Assembly: GCF_011046735.1 (NCBI RefSeq) | Contig: NZ_CP049258.1 | Span: 682,001-746,000 of the forward strand | Length of the DNA: 64,000 nt | Direction: 5' to 3' | DNA from: Nordella sp. HKS 07 | Lineage (GTDB): Bacteria; Pseudomonadota; Alphaproteobacteria; Rhizobiales; Aestuariivirgaceae | Part shown: piece by piece, positions 1 through 8,653 of the stretch | Layout of the letters: the number at the start of each line of letters is the position of its first letter | Numbering within the stretch: position 1 is the first letter of the stretch | Notes under the pieces: model-generated | What the model was told of the DNA's origin: nothing | The model's input: only the letters and a program-made list of their open reading frames with translations | The model's database searches: none | Program-made: the position numbers and the translations under genes

Positions 1-23
1 AAATCATGGCGCTGCAACAGTGT

Positions 24-1838
24 CTATTCGGCGGCCGCCTTCACCGGCAGCAGTGCCTTGAAATCCTCGGGCGTGATCGTTTCCTTTTCGAGCAGGATCT
101 GTGTGCCCGCCTCCAGGTCCTTGGCCCGTGTCGTCAGGATCTTCTTGGCCCGCGCATAGGCCTCATCGATCAGTTTCTTGACCGCGAGGTCGATCTTCTG
201 CGCCGTTTCGTCCGAGTAATCCTTCTGGCGCACACCCACCACATTGTCGGCGAGATAACTTGAGCCCTGGCGCTCGAACACCGCTTGGCCAAGCTCCTTC
301 ACCATGCCGAAGCGCGTCACGATCTGGCGCGCTATGTCGGTGGCACGCGTGATATCGTCGGCGGCGCCGGTCGAGATTTCCTTGAAGATCAGCTCCTCTG
401 CCGCGCGCCCCGCCATCAGCACCACCATGCGGTTCTTCAACTCCTGCATCGTGATCAGAAACTTGTCCTCGGTCGGACGCTGCATCGTATAGCCGAGCGC
501 CCCGATCGAGCGCGGGATGATGGAGATCTTCTGCACCGGGTCCGCCCCCGGAAGGGTCGCGGCCGCCAGCGCATGGCCCATTTCGTGATAGGCGACGCGC
601 TTCTTGTCTTGCGGATTGAGCACGCGGCTTTTCTTCTCGCTGCCGGCGACGAGGCGCTCGAAGGCGGCGAGGAAATCCGCCATGGTGACGCTCGGGGCGC
701 CGCGCCTGGTCGCGAAGATCGCCGCCTCATTGATGAGATTGGCGAGATCGGCACCGGCGAAGCCGGTGGTCAGTTGCGCCAGCTGCTCGAGATCGACATC
801 CTTGTCGGCCTTGATCTTCTTCATATGCATTTTGAGAATCTCGACGCGGCCAGATTTGTCGGGCCGGTCTACAACCACCTGCCGGTCGAAGCGCCCAGCG
901 CGCAGCAATGCCGGATCGAGGATCTCCGGACGGTTGGTGGCGGCCAGCAGCACGATGCCTTCTCTCGGATCGAAGCCGTCGAGCTCGGTGAGGAGCTGGT
1001 TGAGCGTCTGCTCCTTCTCGTCATTGCCGCCGAAGTTGGGACCTGAGCGCGCTTTGCCGAGCGCGTCGAGCTCGTCGATGAAGATGATGCAGGGTGCGGC
1101 CTTGCGCGCCTGCTCGAAGAGATCGCGCACGCGGGCAGCACCAACGCCGACGAACATCTCGACGAATTCCGAGCCCGAGATCGAGAAGAACGGCACTTTC
1201 GCCTCACCCGCCACAGCCCTGGCGATCAGCGTCTTGCCGGTGCCGGGCGGGCCCACCAGCAATATGCCGCGCGGGATGGTGGCGCCGAGGCGCTCATATT
1301 TCTCTTTGTCCTTGAGAAAGGAGACGATCTCGACGAGTTCGGCCTCCGCCTCGTCGACACCCGCCACATCGGCGAAGGTGACGCCGGTATCTGTCTCGAC
1401 ATAGACCTTGGCCTTGGACTTGCCGACATTCATCATGCCGCCCAGCCCCTGCTTGTCGATGATGCGGCGGAAGAAGAACATGTAGAGAGCGAAGAAGAAC
1501 AGCACCGGCACGATCCAGGAGAGCAGCGTGGACAGGAAGCCGTCGCTCACCTGGCCGGAGAACTTCACATTGTTCTGCGCGAGGTCGTTGGCGATGTCGG
1601 GCTCGACCCTCGTGGTGGTGAAGAACTCCTTGCCGTTCTGCGGTGTCTTGAACTTGCCTTCGATCGTGTTCTGGCTGACCGTGACTTCGGTGATCTCGCC
1701 CTTCTTGAGCAGCGCCAGATAGTCCGAATAGGCGAGCGGCTCGACAGTGCGATAGGTCTGCCACCAGCCCTGGAGGAGGAGAATTCCCGCGAAGGCGAGC
1801 GCCACGTACCACAGATTGAACTGCTGCTTCTTGTCCAT
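24..1838 (-). CDS. FtsH-family ATP-dependent zinc metalloprotease (paralogue)
   Basis: Membrane-anchored AAA+ protease of 604 residues that would extract and degrade membrane or cytosolic proteins. It has two membrane segments (about residues 7-26 and 100-123), Walker A GPPGTGKT (196-203), Walker B IIFIDE (251-256) and the zinc site HEMGH (418-422). The start is the ATG at 1838 because AGGAGG lies 8 bases upstream; a longer in-frame start at 1880 has no such site. A second, more canonical FtsH is encoded at 16215-18146. This copy is shorter at the C-terminus and diverges in the periplasmic domain. It stands alone with no operon partner visible. Family is certain; which FtsH subgroup it belongs to is not. 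Confidence 0.93.
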   Translation of the reverse strand: MDKKQQFNLWYVALAFAGILLLQGWWQTYRTVEPLAYSDYLALLKKGEITEVTVSQNTIEGKFKTPQNGKEFFTTTRVEPDIANDLAQNNVKFSGQVSDGFLSTLLSWIVPVLFFFALYMFFFRRIIDKQGLGGMMNVGKSKAKVYVETDTGVTFADVAGVDEAEAELVEIVSFLKDKEKYERLGATIPRGILLVGPPGTGKTLIARAVAGEAKVPFFSISGSEFVEMFVGVGAARVRDLFEQARKAAPCIIFIDELDALGKARSGPNFGGNDEKEQTLNQLLTELDGFDPREGIVLLAATNRPEILDPALLRAGRFDRQVVVDRPDKSGRVEILKMHMKKIKADKDVDLEQLAQLTTGFAGADLANLINEAAIFATRRGAPSVTMADFLAAFERLVAGSEKKSRVLNPQDKKRVAYHEMGHALAAATLPGADPVQKISIIPRSIGALGYTMQRPTEDKFLITMQELKNRMVVLMAGRAAEELIFKEISTGAADDITRATDIARQIVTRFGMVKELGQAVFERQGSSYLADNVVGVRQKDYSDETAQKIDLAVKKLIDEAYARAKKILTTRAKDLEAGTQILLEKETITPEDFKALLPVKAAAE

Positions 1839-2310
1839 GCCGCGGCCTCCTGAAACTATTCTCAATGGCGAGCTTAACAAGGTGGCCGGGGAGAGTCACC
1901 TTGAGCGGCCGCGCGCAGCCGTCGCCTCATTTCCCCCTCGCCCGTTGCGAAGCAATGGGAGAGGGTCGCCGAAGGCCGGGGAGGGCTCGTCTGGGTATCA
2001 TGCGTCCCCTCACCGATTCCCATTTGCATTCTTGTGCACAAGCGCGAGAGGCGGGAAATATCAGGATGGCGGAAGGGTTCTAGTCCTGACGTCGCGAACG
2101 AAGGGACGTCTCTCTCATGCAAAACGCCTCCACCCGGTCGAAAGGTCTGACGATCGATGAAATAGTGGCCTGCGGTCCCGTTTCACCTGTTATTTCGGAC
2201 CACCGCACCGCCAAGTCATTGAAATTGCTCAGGTGGCCGGCCCACTTTGCAATAACGCCTGTATTTCCCTGTAAACGCCTGTAAATCACGGTTTTCAGCG
2301 CGCGGGAACG
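1839..2310. other. Intergenic region with a GC-rich palindromic repeat
   Basis: I see no convincing gene in these 472 bases. The part from about 1929 to 1990 is a GC-rich imperfect palindrome of the ccctctccc/gggagaggg kind that recurs elsewhere in the window (11553, 15970, 16124 and 37922). Near 2254-2283 the ten bases aacgcctgta occur twice at a 20-base period, in a more AT-rich stretch just downstream of the small gene ending at 2311. Confidence 0.6.
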
Positions 2311-2712
2311 TCACTTGGGCCAGAGCTGGAAACTCTTCAGCTGTTTGCGATAACGGCGCCAGTCGCCCGCTGGAATGACGTAGGTATTGGCGCGTGCCGA
2401 TGGCGCTCCGCACATCAGGATGGTGATCATGCCCGGGTGCTGCAGCTTCTTCATCGATCGGATGACAATGCCGAGGCGGCGCAGGGCTTGCGCGTCGCGA
2501 GCCAGGCTGCGGCCTGTCTTTTCCTCGCATTGCCGGCTGCCGTCGAGACGGTAGACGCGCAAGGTCTCGGCCGCTTCGGCGGGAGGGCCTGCGACGCTGC
2601 ACACAACGATAAGCGCGCCGAGACTAGGCCAGAACAGCTTCACCACCGCCCACAGACCTCCCACGGCATGCACATAGCCTTCGATCAGAAACGCTTTCAT
2701 GGCCGCCCCCAC
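2311..2712 (-). CDS. Hypothetical small exported or membrane-anchored protein
   Basis: A protein of 133 residues that I do not recognise. The N-terminal 40 residues are hydrophobic and end in an AEA-like site, so it is probably exported or anchored in the inner membrane. The rest is basic and has three cysteines, one in the phrase CGAP. The GTG at 2712 is favoured because GGAGG sits 7 bases upstream; the ATG at 2700 is possible but its spacing is poor. It is monocistronic on the minus strand. Codon use looks normal for the window. Whether it is expressed cannot be judged from the sequence. Confidence 0.55.
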   Translation of the reverse strand: MGAAMKAFLIEGYVHAVGGLWAVVKLFWPSLGALIVVCSVAGPPAEAAETLRVYRLDGSRQCEEKTGRSLARDAQALRRLGIVIRSMKKLQHPGMITILMCGAPSARANTYVIPAGDWRRYRKQLKSFQLWPK

Positions 2713-2894
2713 CCGTCATCCTCCGACTGCCCTAACGATATCGTTTCTATCCTACGACGTCGAGCGACGGCAAAATCTGTGCTGGCCATTCCGTGCGCGG
2801 ATGTGAGATTTGAGAATCCGATGCGGGAGAACACCGAGGATGCGGCGAAAGGAGTAAGTTTTCGAAGTTTCCGTGTAGGGCCCACGCAAAAGCC

Positions 2895-2926
2895 GCAGGG
2901 GGATCGCATTTCTGCAATCCCCCCGC
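2895..2926 (-). terminator. Hairpin terminator of the outer-membrane protein gene
   Basis: A stem of about 14 pairs (GCrGGGGGAT-type arms) closes on a four-base loop 31 bases downstream of the stop codon at 2958. The T-run after it is weak (ggctttt), so it may act as a terminator or as a 3'-end stabiliser. Confidence 0.6.
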
Positions 2927-2957
2927 GTAGCAATACAGAACTATTAGAAACGGCCGC

Positions 2958-3719
2958 CTAGAAGCGATAATTGATCTTCGCCCTGAACACATTCATGGTC
3001 AGGTCGGCCGGGAAGCTGTCGGTCGTATGCGGGATGGGATTGCCCGGATCGACAGTGTTCGTGCCGGCAAGCCGGTAATCCGCGTCTCCGAGATCGATAT
3101 AGAGCCACTCCGCGCCGAGGCTGAAATTAGAGGCAAAACCCCATTCGACGCCGGCACCGGCTGTCCAGCCGATATGGTCTTCCTCGGCCGAACCGCGCGC
3201 AGTGAGGGTGTCTGGCGCTTCAGGGTGGGCGACCTTCAGATCGGCCTCGGTCTTGCCGTAGGCGAGGCCGCCAGTGCCGTAGAACAGAACGTTGTCGAGG
3301 GCGAAGCCGACCCTGGCGCGGACAGTGCCGAGTTCATCGAGCTTGGCCTTGACGTTCCAGTTGGGGGCGGCAGGGTCGATCATCCTGAAATCGTCCTCGC
3401 CGTCGACATCGGCGAAGGAATAGTCGGCTTCCAGGCCGACGACGATGTTGCCGAACTGCTTGTTGAAGCCGACCTGCGCGCCGCCGAGCCAGCCGTCCCC
3501 ACCGATGGTCTGATCGGGATCGTTCCACAGCTCAGGCATCGGGCCAGTGCCCGGATCATAGACGGTCGTTCCATCCCAATCGGCGTCGGCATAGCCGCCA
3601 TGCACGCCAAGATAGAGACCAGTCCAGTCATATCCTGAGGCGAAATCAGGGTCAGCGGCGTGTGCCGCTCCCGCAAACACAAAACCCAATCCAGCCGTCA
3701 CTACAAAAATCTTACGCAT
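2958..3719 (-). CDS. Opa/Omp25-type outer-membrane beta-barrel protein
   Basis: A protein of 253 residues with a clear signal peptide (MRKIFVVTAG followed by cleavage after AHA). The mature part begins with DWTGLYLGVHGGYADADWDG, the usual opening of small porin-like barrels in Rhizobiales. It alternates glycine and aromatic strands and ends in NYRF, the C-terminal aromatic signal for BAM insertion. It should be an eight-stranded barrel of the Omp25/Omp31/RopB type. The start at 3719 is the one that gives a signal peptide; the longer frame to 3833 does not. Its role is structural or adhesive; substrate transport is not established for the family. Confidence 0.85.
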   Translation of the reverse strand: MRKIFVVTAGLGFVFAGAAHAADPDFASGYDWTGLYLGVHGGYADADWDGTTVYDPGTGPMPELWNDPDQTIGGDGWLGGAQVGFNKQFGNIVVGLEADYSFADVDGEDDFRMIDPAAPNWNVKAKLDELGTVRARVGFALDNVLFYGTGGLAYGKTEADLKVAHPEAPDTLTARGSAEEDHIGWTAGAGVEWGFASNFSLGAEWLYIDLGDADYRLAGTNTVDPGNPIPHTTDSFPADLTMNVFRAKINYRF

Positions 3720-4030
3720 CGCCGTCCCTATTTCGAAAACAGAAACCTCCTTTGCCTGTTCCCTTCGGTTCCCGGCAACGGCTTTTGCGATTTCCATTAA
3801 AGTTCCATGCAATATGTGTCTTTCTTGCCACAAATTGCTGTTTCTGGAAAGAAACTGACGTAACGCAGACTACAAACGTCAATACGATTTCTGAGTTACC
3901 TTGCGGAATTGAAGGAGGCCATTCCGGAAGACGAAAACAGGAAAGCTCCGAATCGTTGCTGCTCCCGATTCTGAGTCCCGTTTCCCGGCTGGCCCGATCA
4001 GGGAATTAAACGGCCCTCCGATCAGGGCGA
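3720..4030. other. Intergenic region, promoter side of the outer-membrane protein gene
   Basis: About 310 bases, more AT-rich than their surroundings. They should hold the promoter of the gene starting at 3719, but no clear -35/-10 pair stands out. A short palindrome gtttc(6)gaaac lies near 3840-3856. No further gene is seen. Confidence 0.45.
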
Positions 4031-4147
4031 TCAGAGCTTCCCGCTCTTCCAATAGGCGCGAATGAACAGCACCAGCGCCACGAGGGTGATGATCGCGACA
4101 ACGATCTTGAGCGCCAGCGACGGGTTGAAGAGCAGGATCGGCTGCAT
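4031..4147 (-). CDS. Small single-span membrane protein, 38 residues
   Basis: A short ORF starting MQPILLFNPSLALKIVVAII and ending YWKSGKL. It has one hydrophobic helix of about 20 residues flanked by a lysine and a basic tail. GGGAG lies about 7 bases before the ATG. It follows the metallopeptidase gene by 30 bases on the same strand and is probably co-transcribed with it. The composition, start site and context support a real gene. I do not recognise a family. Confidence 0.5.
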   Translation of the reverse strand: MQPILLFNPSLALKIVVAIITLVALVLFIRAYWKSGKL

Positions 4148-4177
4148 GGCGAACTCCCGGATTGCGAGATTGAAAGC

Positions 4178-5026
4178 CTATCGCTCAACCTCGACATGAA
4201 TGTGATCGTCATGACGCGCCGCGCGGCAGCCCTGGAACCGGATCATCGGCGAGGCGACCCCGAGCCGTTCCGCCAAATGCGGCTCGAGCAGGATCTTGCT
4301 GACGCCGTAGTCGGGCCCCTTCTCCACCAGCCAGCGCAACATGGCCGCCGTTCTCTCCTCATCGAGCGCGAGGTCCTTGCGCAGGAAGGCCTGGAACCAG
4401 TCCATGTCCCATCGAAAAGTCAGCCAGCGCACCTTGTCCGCGCACAGGGCGTCATCACCGGCGGCCGGCGCCACAAAGCCCCAATAGCCGAGACAGGACG
4501 GTGCGGCGAGCGGCACGGGATTGCCCGCCGCGTCCTTGTAGAAGTAAGCGAGATCAATGCGCCGTCCGTCGTCATGGGAAAGATGCGGCGGCAGCGGGAA
4601 GCCGTCGATGACGGGAAAGCCGATACCGAGGGTCGCGACGACGAGATCCGGATGGGCCTGTCCGAGATCGCGCGTCATGGCGTCGAGCAAAGTCTTGACC
4701 TCGGGTCGCGCATAGTTCCGCCCGAGAAAGCAATAGATCGGCGACAAAGCGGCATGGGACGGCGGTGAGCCGGCGCGGCAGGGCAAGGCGACTCGGCCAT
4801 TGAGCGAAGCGAGCGCCGGCGCGATGAGAAGATTGGCGAGCGGCAAGGCCGTGAGGAAGAAGGCGATGGCGATGAGGACCGCTAGCGATCTGCGCGCCCC
4901 GGCGCGGCGCAGCCACGAGGCCATGACGAGCCCGGCGACAAAGACGATGCCGCCCAGTTGCGCGAAGGCCGTCAGGACAATGAAAAGAAGACCGGCGCCG
5001 ACGAGGAGGATCAGGCGCCGGATCAT
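4178..5026 (-). CDS. Membrane-anchored LAS-type (M15/M74-like) metallopeptidase, predicted
   Basis: A protein of 282 residues. The first 75 residues hold about three hydrophobic segments. The remainder carries SHDDGRRIDLAYF and, near the C-terminus, DDHIHVEV. Together these make the H...D...HxH zinc ligand set of the lysostaphin/D-Ala-D-Ala-peptidase/Hedgehog fold, as in MepA and VanX-like enzymes. Peptidoglycan cross-link or side-chain cleavage at the outer face of the inner membrane is inferred from that fold. The gene begins one base after the purA stop region (purA ends at 5028), so it likely shares the purA transcript. It precedes a 38-residue membrane ORF. Confidence 0.6.
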   Translation of the reverse strand: MIRRLILLVGAGLLFIVLTAFAQLGGIVFVAGLVMASWLRRAGARRSLAVLIAIAFFLTALPLANLLIAPALASLNGRVALPCRAGSPPSHAALSPIYCFLGRNYARPEVKTLLDAMTRDLGQAHPDLVVATLGIGFPVIDGFPLPPHLSHDDGRRIDLAYFYKDAAGNPVPLAAPSCLGYWGFVAPAAGDDALCADKVRWLTFRWDMDWFQAFLRKDLALDEERTAAMLRWLVEKGPDYGVSKILLEPHLAERLGVASPMIRFQGCRAARHDDHIHVEVER

Positions 5027-5027
5027 A

Positions 5028-6320
5028 TCAGTCCTCGAACGGGTCCTTCATCAGGATCGTGTCGTCGCGTTCAGGCGACGTCGAGAGCAGCGCCACCGGG
5101 CAGCCGATCAGCTCTTCGAGATACTTCACATATTTGATCGCCTGCGCCGGCAGATCGGCCCAGGAACGCGCCCCTGCCGTCGTCTCTTGCCAGCCTTCGA
5201 GCGTCTCATAGACCGGCACGACATTCTTCTGCGCCTCTTCGGCGGCCGGCAGGCGGTCGATGCGCTTGCCGTCGAGCTCATAGGCGACACAGACCTTGAT
5301 CTCCTCCAGCCCGTCCAGAACGTCGAGCTTGGTGAGTGCTATGCCATGGATGCCGGAGACCGTGATCGTCTGCCTGACCAGCACCGCGTCGAACCAGCCG
5401 CAGCGGCGCTTGCGCCCCGTCACCGTGCCGAATTCGCGGCCGCGCTGGCCGATGAGCTCGCCGATCTCGTTCTGCTGTTCGGTCGGAAACGGCCCCGAGC
5501 CGACGCGCGTCGTATAGGCCTTGGCGATGCCGAGCACATAGCCGATCGAGGATGGCCCCATGCCGGAGCCGGCCGAGGCCTGGCCCGCCACCGTGTTGGA
5601 GGATGTCACATAAGGATAGGTGCCGTGATCGATGTCGAGCAGGATGCCTTGCGCGCCTTCGAACAGGATGCGCTTGCCGTCGCGCCGCGCCTCGTCGAGC
5701 AGGTGCCAGACCGCGTCGGAATAGCTGAGGAGCTTGGGCGCCACTTCGGCGAGTTGGCTCGCGAGCTCATCGGCCCTGATTTCCGGCTGGCCGAGGCCGC
5801 GCCGCAACGCATTATGGTGGGTGAGCAGGCGCTCGATCTTGGGCCCCAGCGTCGCCAGATTGGCGAGATCATGCACGCGGATGGAGCGCCGGCCGACCTT
5901 GTCCTCATAAGCGGGGCCGATGCCGCGCCCGGTCGTGCCGATCTTGCCTTCGCCCGCCGCCGCCTCGCGCATCTGGTCGAGTTCGCGATGCAACGGCAGG
6001 ATGAGCGTCGCATTTCCGGCAATCCGCAGGTTGTCGCGGGTGACCGTCACCCCCTGGCCCTGGAGCTTGTCGATCTCGGCGGCGAGCGCCCAGGGATCGA
6101 TGACGACGCCATTGCCGATGACCGAAAGCTTGCCCTTGCGCACAATGCCGGAGGGGAGCAGCGAAAGCTTGTAGGTTACGCCGTCGATGACAAGCGTATG
6201 GCCGGCATTGTGACCGCCCTGGAAGCGCACCACGATATCGGCGCGCTCCGACAGCCAGTCGACGATCTTGCCCTTGCCCTCATCGCCCCATTGGGCGCCC
6301 ACTACCGCGACATTCGCCAT
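5028..6320 (-). CDS. purA: Adenylosuccinate synthetase
   Basis: Catalyses IMP + aspartate + GTP to adenylosuccinate, the first committed step to AMP. At 430 residues it has the usual family length. It starts [18 protein letters not shown], which contains the GTP/IMP loop and the catalytic Asp. It continues with [10 protein letters not shown] (the catalytic His) and, later, [12 protein letters not shown] and [10 protein letters not shown], all family hallmarks. A strong hairpin (6346-6376) lies in the 5' leader. The metallopeptidase gene follows almost without a gap. purE and purK occur separately at 42-43.7 kb. Confidence 0.97.
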   Translation of the reverse strand: MANVAVVGAQWGDEGKGKIVDWLSERADIVVRFQGGHNAGHTLVIDGVTYKLSLLPSGIVRKGKLSVIGNGVVIDPWALAAEIDKLQGQGVTVTRDNLRIAGNATLILPLHRELDQMREAAAGEGKIGTTGRGIGPAYEDKVGRRSIRVHDLANLATLGPKIERLLTHHNALRRGLGQPEIRADELASQLAEVAPKLLSYSDAVWHLLDEARRDGKRILFEGAQGILLDIDHGTYPYVTSSNTVAGQASAGSGMGPSSIGYVLGIAKAYTTRVGSGPFPTEQQNEIGELIGQRGREFGTVTGRKRRCGWFDAVLVRQTITVSGIHGIALTKLDVLDGLEEIKVCVAYELDGKRIDRLPAAEEAQKNVVPVYETLEGWQETTAGARSWADLPAQAIKYVKYLEELIGCPVALLSTSPERDDTILMKDPFED

Positions 6321-6345
6321 GAATTTCCCAGTCCTGACATGAAAC

Positions 6346-6376
6346 CGGCCCCGCTGCGCTCATCGCGCCGGGGCCG
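6346..6376. promoter_or_regulatory. Hairpin in the purA upstream region
   Basis: Perfect eight-base arms cggccccg/cggggccg separated by 15 bases lie 26 bases upstream of the purA start. It could be a leader hairpin of purA. It has no T-run on either strand, so a terminator role is unlikely. Confidence 0.35.
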
Positions 6377-6538
6377 TTGCAGGCTTTTACACGGGCTGGG
6401 CGGAAAGGCAAAGCGCCATCGCCAGACCCGGAACAGGACACTTCGCCGCTGTGCATCGAAAAGTTCCTTGTGGGTTCTGGCGCAAAAGTGAACTTCCGTG
6501 CCTTGAGGGAAGGTCCGGCGCGGACTAAAATCCCGATC

Positions 6539-6784
6539 ATGGCCAAGAAACAGAATCCAACTCAACTTCGGGCGCTGAAAACGGTTGCCGTCATCATCGT
6601 GCTTGCCGCCATTCTCGCCTATTTCGGTCCCTGGCTGTCCGAGAATATCGGGCAGTTCAATGCCAGCCTGGTCATCGCGGTGCTGATCGTCGCCTATTTC
6701 CAGAGCGAGACCAGCGACCTCGCGGTCCGCATCGCCTTCCTCGAGAGGCGCATGCTGGGCGTGACCACCAAGGAAAATCGCTAG
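6539..6784 (+). CDS. Small two-span membrane protein, hypothetical
   Basis: A protein of 81 residues with two hydrophobic helices (about residues 13-32 and 40-58) and charged ends. I do not recognise the family. The ATG at 6539 gives a compact two-span protein; the frame is open further upstream to 6377, but that part has low-complexity composition and overlaps the purA leader. No strong ribosome-binding site is visible. It is transcribed divergently from purA and converges on the MuiA gene. Confidence 0.55.
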   Translation: MAKKQNPTQLRALKTVAVIIVLAAILAYFGPWLSENIGQFNASLVIAVLIVAYFQSETSDLAVRIAFLERRMLGVTTKENR

Positions 6785-6821
6785 GCCCGCAACACCATCG
6801 CGCTCAGAAAGCCTTCTCTAT

Positions 6822-8495
6822 TCACTCTCCATTCAAGCCGAGCTTGATGTCGCGCGGCCAGCTGATCTTGTAGCCGTGTTTGATCACCTTGGTCTCCTGG
6901 CTCGGCAGGTCGAAGCTCCAGGCCAGGACACCGCGCCGGCGCTCCAAATCCTTCACCGTCGCCGGCGTCATGCCGGATAGCGTCTCGACGGTGATCTTCT
7001 GGTCGGTCGAATAGGGCATCTGGTCGAGAATGGTGACCGGAATCGCAGCCTGGTGCAGGTTCTTGGCTGTAATATCGAAGGCGCGCTCATCGACATTCGA
7101 GGTCGTGAGCAATCCTTCCTCCGCGGTGCGCCGCTTCACCTCGATGCGCTTCACCTTGATGAGATCGTCGGCGCCGAAGCCGAGCTTCGTCTCCTCGCCG
7201 GGTGAGAGCATCGGCAGCGCCCCCTGCCCCATGAAAACGCCGTCGCGATAGAGCATCACCGGGCCCGGCAGCAGCGGCGTCTCGCCTGAGAGCGTGAAGG
7301 CGGCGGTGAGATAGGCATTGGGATCGAGCTTTGGCGCCGCCTGGGCCGACAATTTGGCATCGATCTCGTCGGTCGAAATGCGCACCTTCTTGGCCGTGTT
7401 GGTATTGTCGACCGTGACCCGGCCATCGATGCCATAGAGCGCCTGGAAGCCGGCGATCTCGACATTGGCCTGCTTTTGCACCGCCCGGCTCACATCCGCA
7501 TCCATGGGGGCGGCCGCGGGAGCCTCCTGAGCCATGATGGCGGCCTCGGGGGTTACATTACCGACTCCGCGCGCGGTGTAGTTTTCGCGCCGTCCTTCGA
7601 CGAAGCCCTCAATGGCCATTGGCGCCAGATCGGGCGCGGCGGTGGCGCCCATCGGACGTGCCGTCGACAAAGTGAGCGCCACATTGTCCCAGCTCTCCGT
7701 TGTCCACTGCAGCACATCGGCGCGCCGCACGAGCTCGATCCGGGCCTTGCCGTCCTTGCCCATCTCGCCGAGGCGGGCATCATAGATCGGCTGCCAGCCG
7801 GCATTCGCCACACGATAGCTCAGGCGGAAAGTGCCTTCAGCCTCGGCGGGAGCGTTGAGATGTACGCTCACCCGCATGCGCTGATCATTGCGTGGCGCAA
7901 GATCGGCGAGCTTCTTGTTGAGGTTCTCGGTGAGGCGATCGATCTCGCGCTGCCGGCTGCGTGCCTCGAGAATGTCCTTGCCGAGGCTCGACAGCCTGGT
8001 TCCGACGAGATCGAGCACGCCGCTCAAGCCTTCGGCATCGAGGATGCGCGTAGCCCCCTCCTGCGGCTTCTGGGTGAGCGTCGCCGAGGCGAGCTGCTGC
8101 ATCAGGGTCTTCTGATATTCGGCATCGCCGATCGCCTGGTCGAGCACCGCGCGCTCGTCGCTCAGGTTCTCGATGTCCTTCTCGATGCGCTTGCGGGTCT
8201 CATCGAGCGCGTCGCTCGTATTGAACACGATCTTGGAGTCGACCGATCCGATCTCGAACCGCTCACCGCCTACACCTTCGACGCGCAAAGTCTCGGTCGA
8301 AAGTTCGGCGGGCAGGCCATCGAAAATCAAAGTGTGCTCGCCCTTACCAATGCGCGCATCGACGATACGCGTCACCTCCGCCCCTTGTGGGAAGACAGTG
8401 ACCTTGTCGATGCGCGAGAGAGCTGTGATGTCGGCGGCGAAGACCGGGGTAAGCGAAGTGGTGGCGAGAAAAATTGCGGCTGCGGCTGCGCGCAT
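6822..8495 (-). CDS. MuiA-family protein (DUF4140/DUF4139)
   Basis: A secreted protein of 557 residues with a signal peptide (cleavage after VFA, residue about 21). The N-terminal part (SRIDKVTVFPQGAEVTR) is the DUF4140 domain. A coiled-coil stretch follows at about residues 90-200. The C-terminal half (YRVANAGWQPIYDARL, later DQMPYSTDQKITVE) is DUF4139. The family takes its name from an inhibitor of mucoidy; its molecular activity is unknown. The start at 8495 has GGAG upstream and produces the signal peptide, whereas the frame further upstream to 8588 does not. It stands alone between a divergent membrane gene and serA. Confidence 0.85.
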   Translation of the reverse strand: MRAAAAAIFLATTSLTPVFAADITALSRIDKVTVFPQGAEVTRIVDARIGKGEHTLIFDGLPAELSTETLRVEGVGGERFEIGSVDSKIVFNTSDALDETRKRIEKDIENLSDERAVLDQAIGDAEYQKTLMQQLASATLTQKPQEGATRILDAEGLSGVLDLVGTRLSSLGKDILEARSRQREIDRLTENLNKKLADLAPRNDQRMRVSVHLNAPAEAEGTFRLSYRVANAGWQPIYDARLGEMGKDGKARIELVRRADVLQWTTESWDNVALTLSTARPMGATAAPDLAPMAIEGFVEGRRENYTARGVGNVTPEAAIMAQEAPAAAPMDADVSRAVQKQANVEIAGFQALYGIDGRVTVDNTNTAKKVRISTDEIDAKLSAQAAPKLDPNAYLTAAFTLSGETPLLPGPVMLYRDGVFMGQGALPMLSPGEETKLGFGADDLIKVKRIEVKRRTAEEGLLTTSNVDERAFDITAKNLHQAAIPVTILDQMPYSTDQKITVETLSGMTPATVKDLERRRGVLAWSFDLPSQETKVIKHGYKISWPRDIKLGLNGE

Positions 8496-8653
8496 GATGG
8501 TGCTCCGTGATTCCCCTTGAGGTGGCGCATCCAATCGCGCTGTCGCGGCGAATTCGCGGCAAGATCGCGTCAGCCCCGGGGCGGTCATGCAACAGCGGCG
8601 TCACGCCATCACAAATTCGTCATCCCGGCTTTCGCTGGGATGATATGCTTTGG

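Noticed and set aside
4800-6491. Plus-strand open frame of 563 codons opposite purA.
   Set aside because: Antisense shadow of purA and its neighbour; no start signal or domain.
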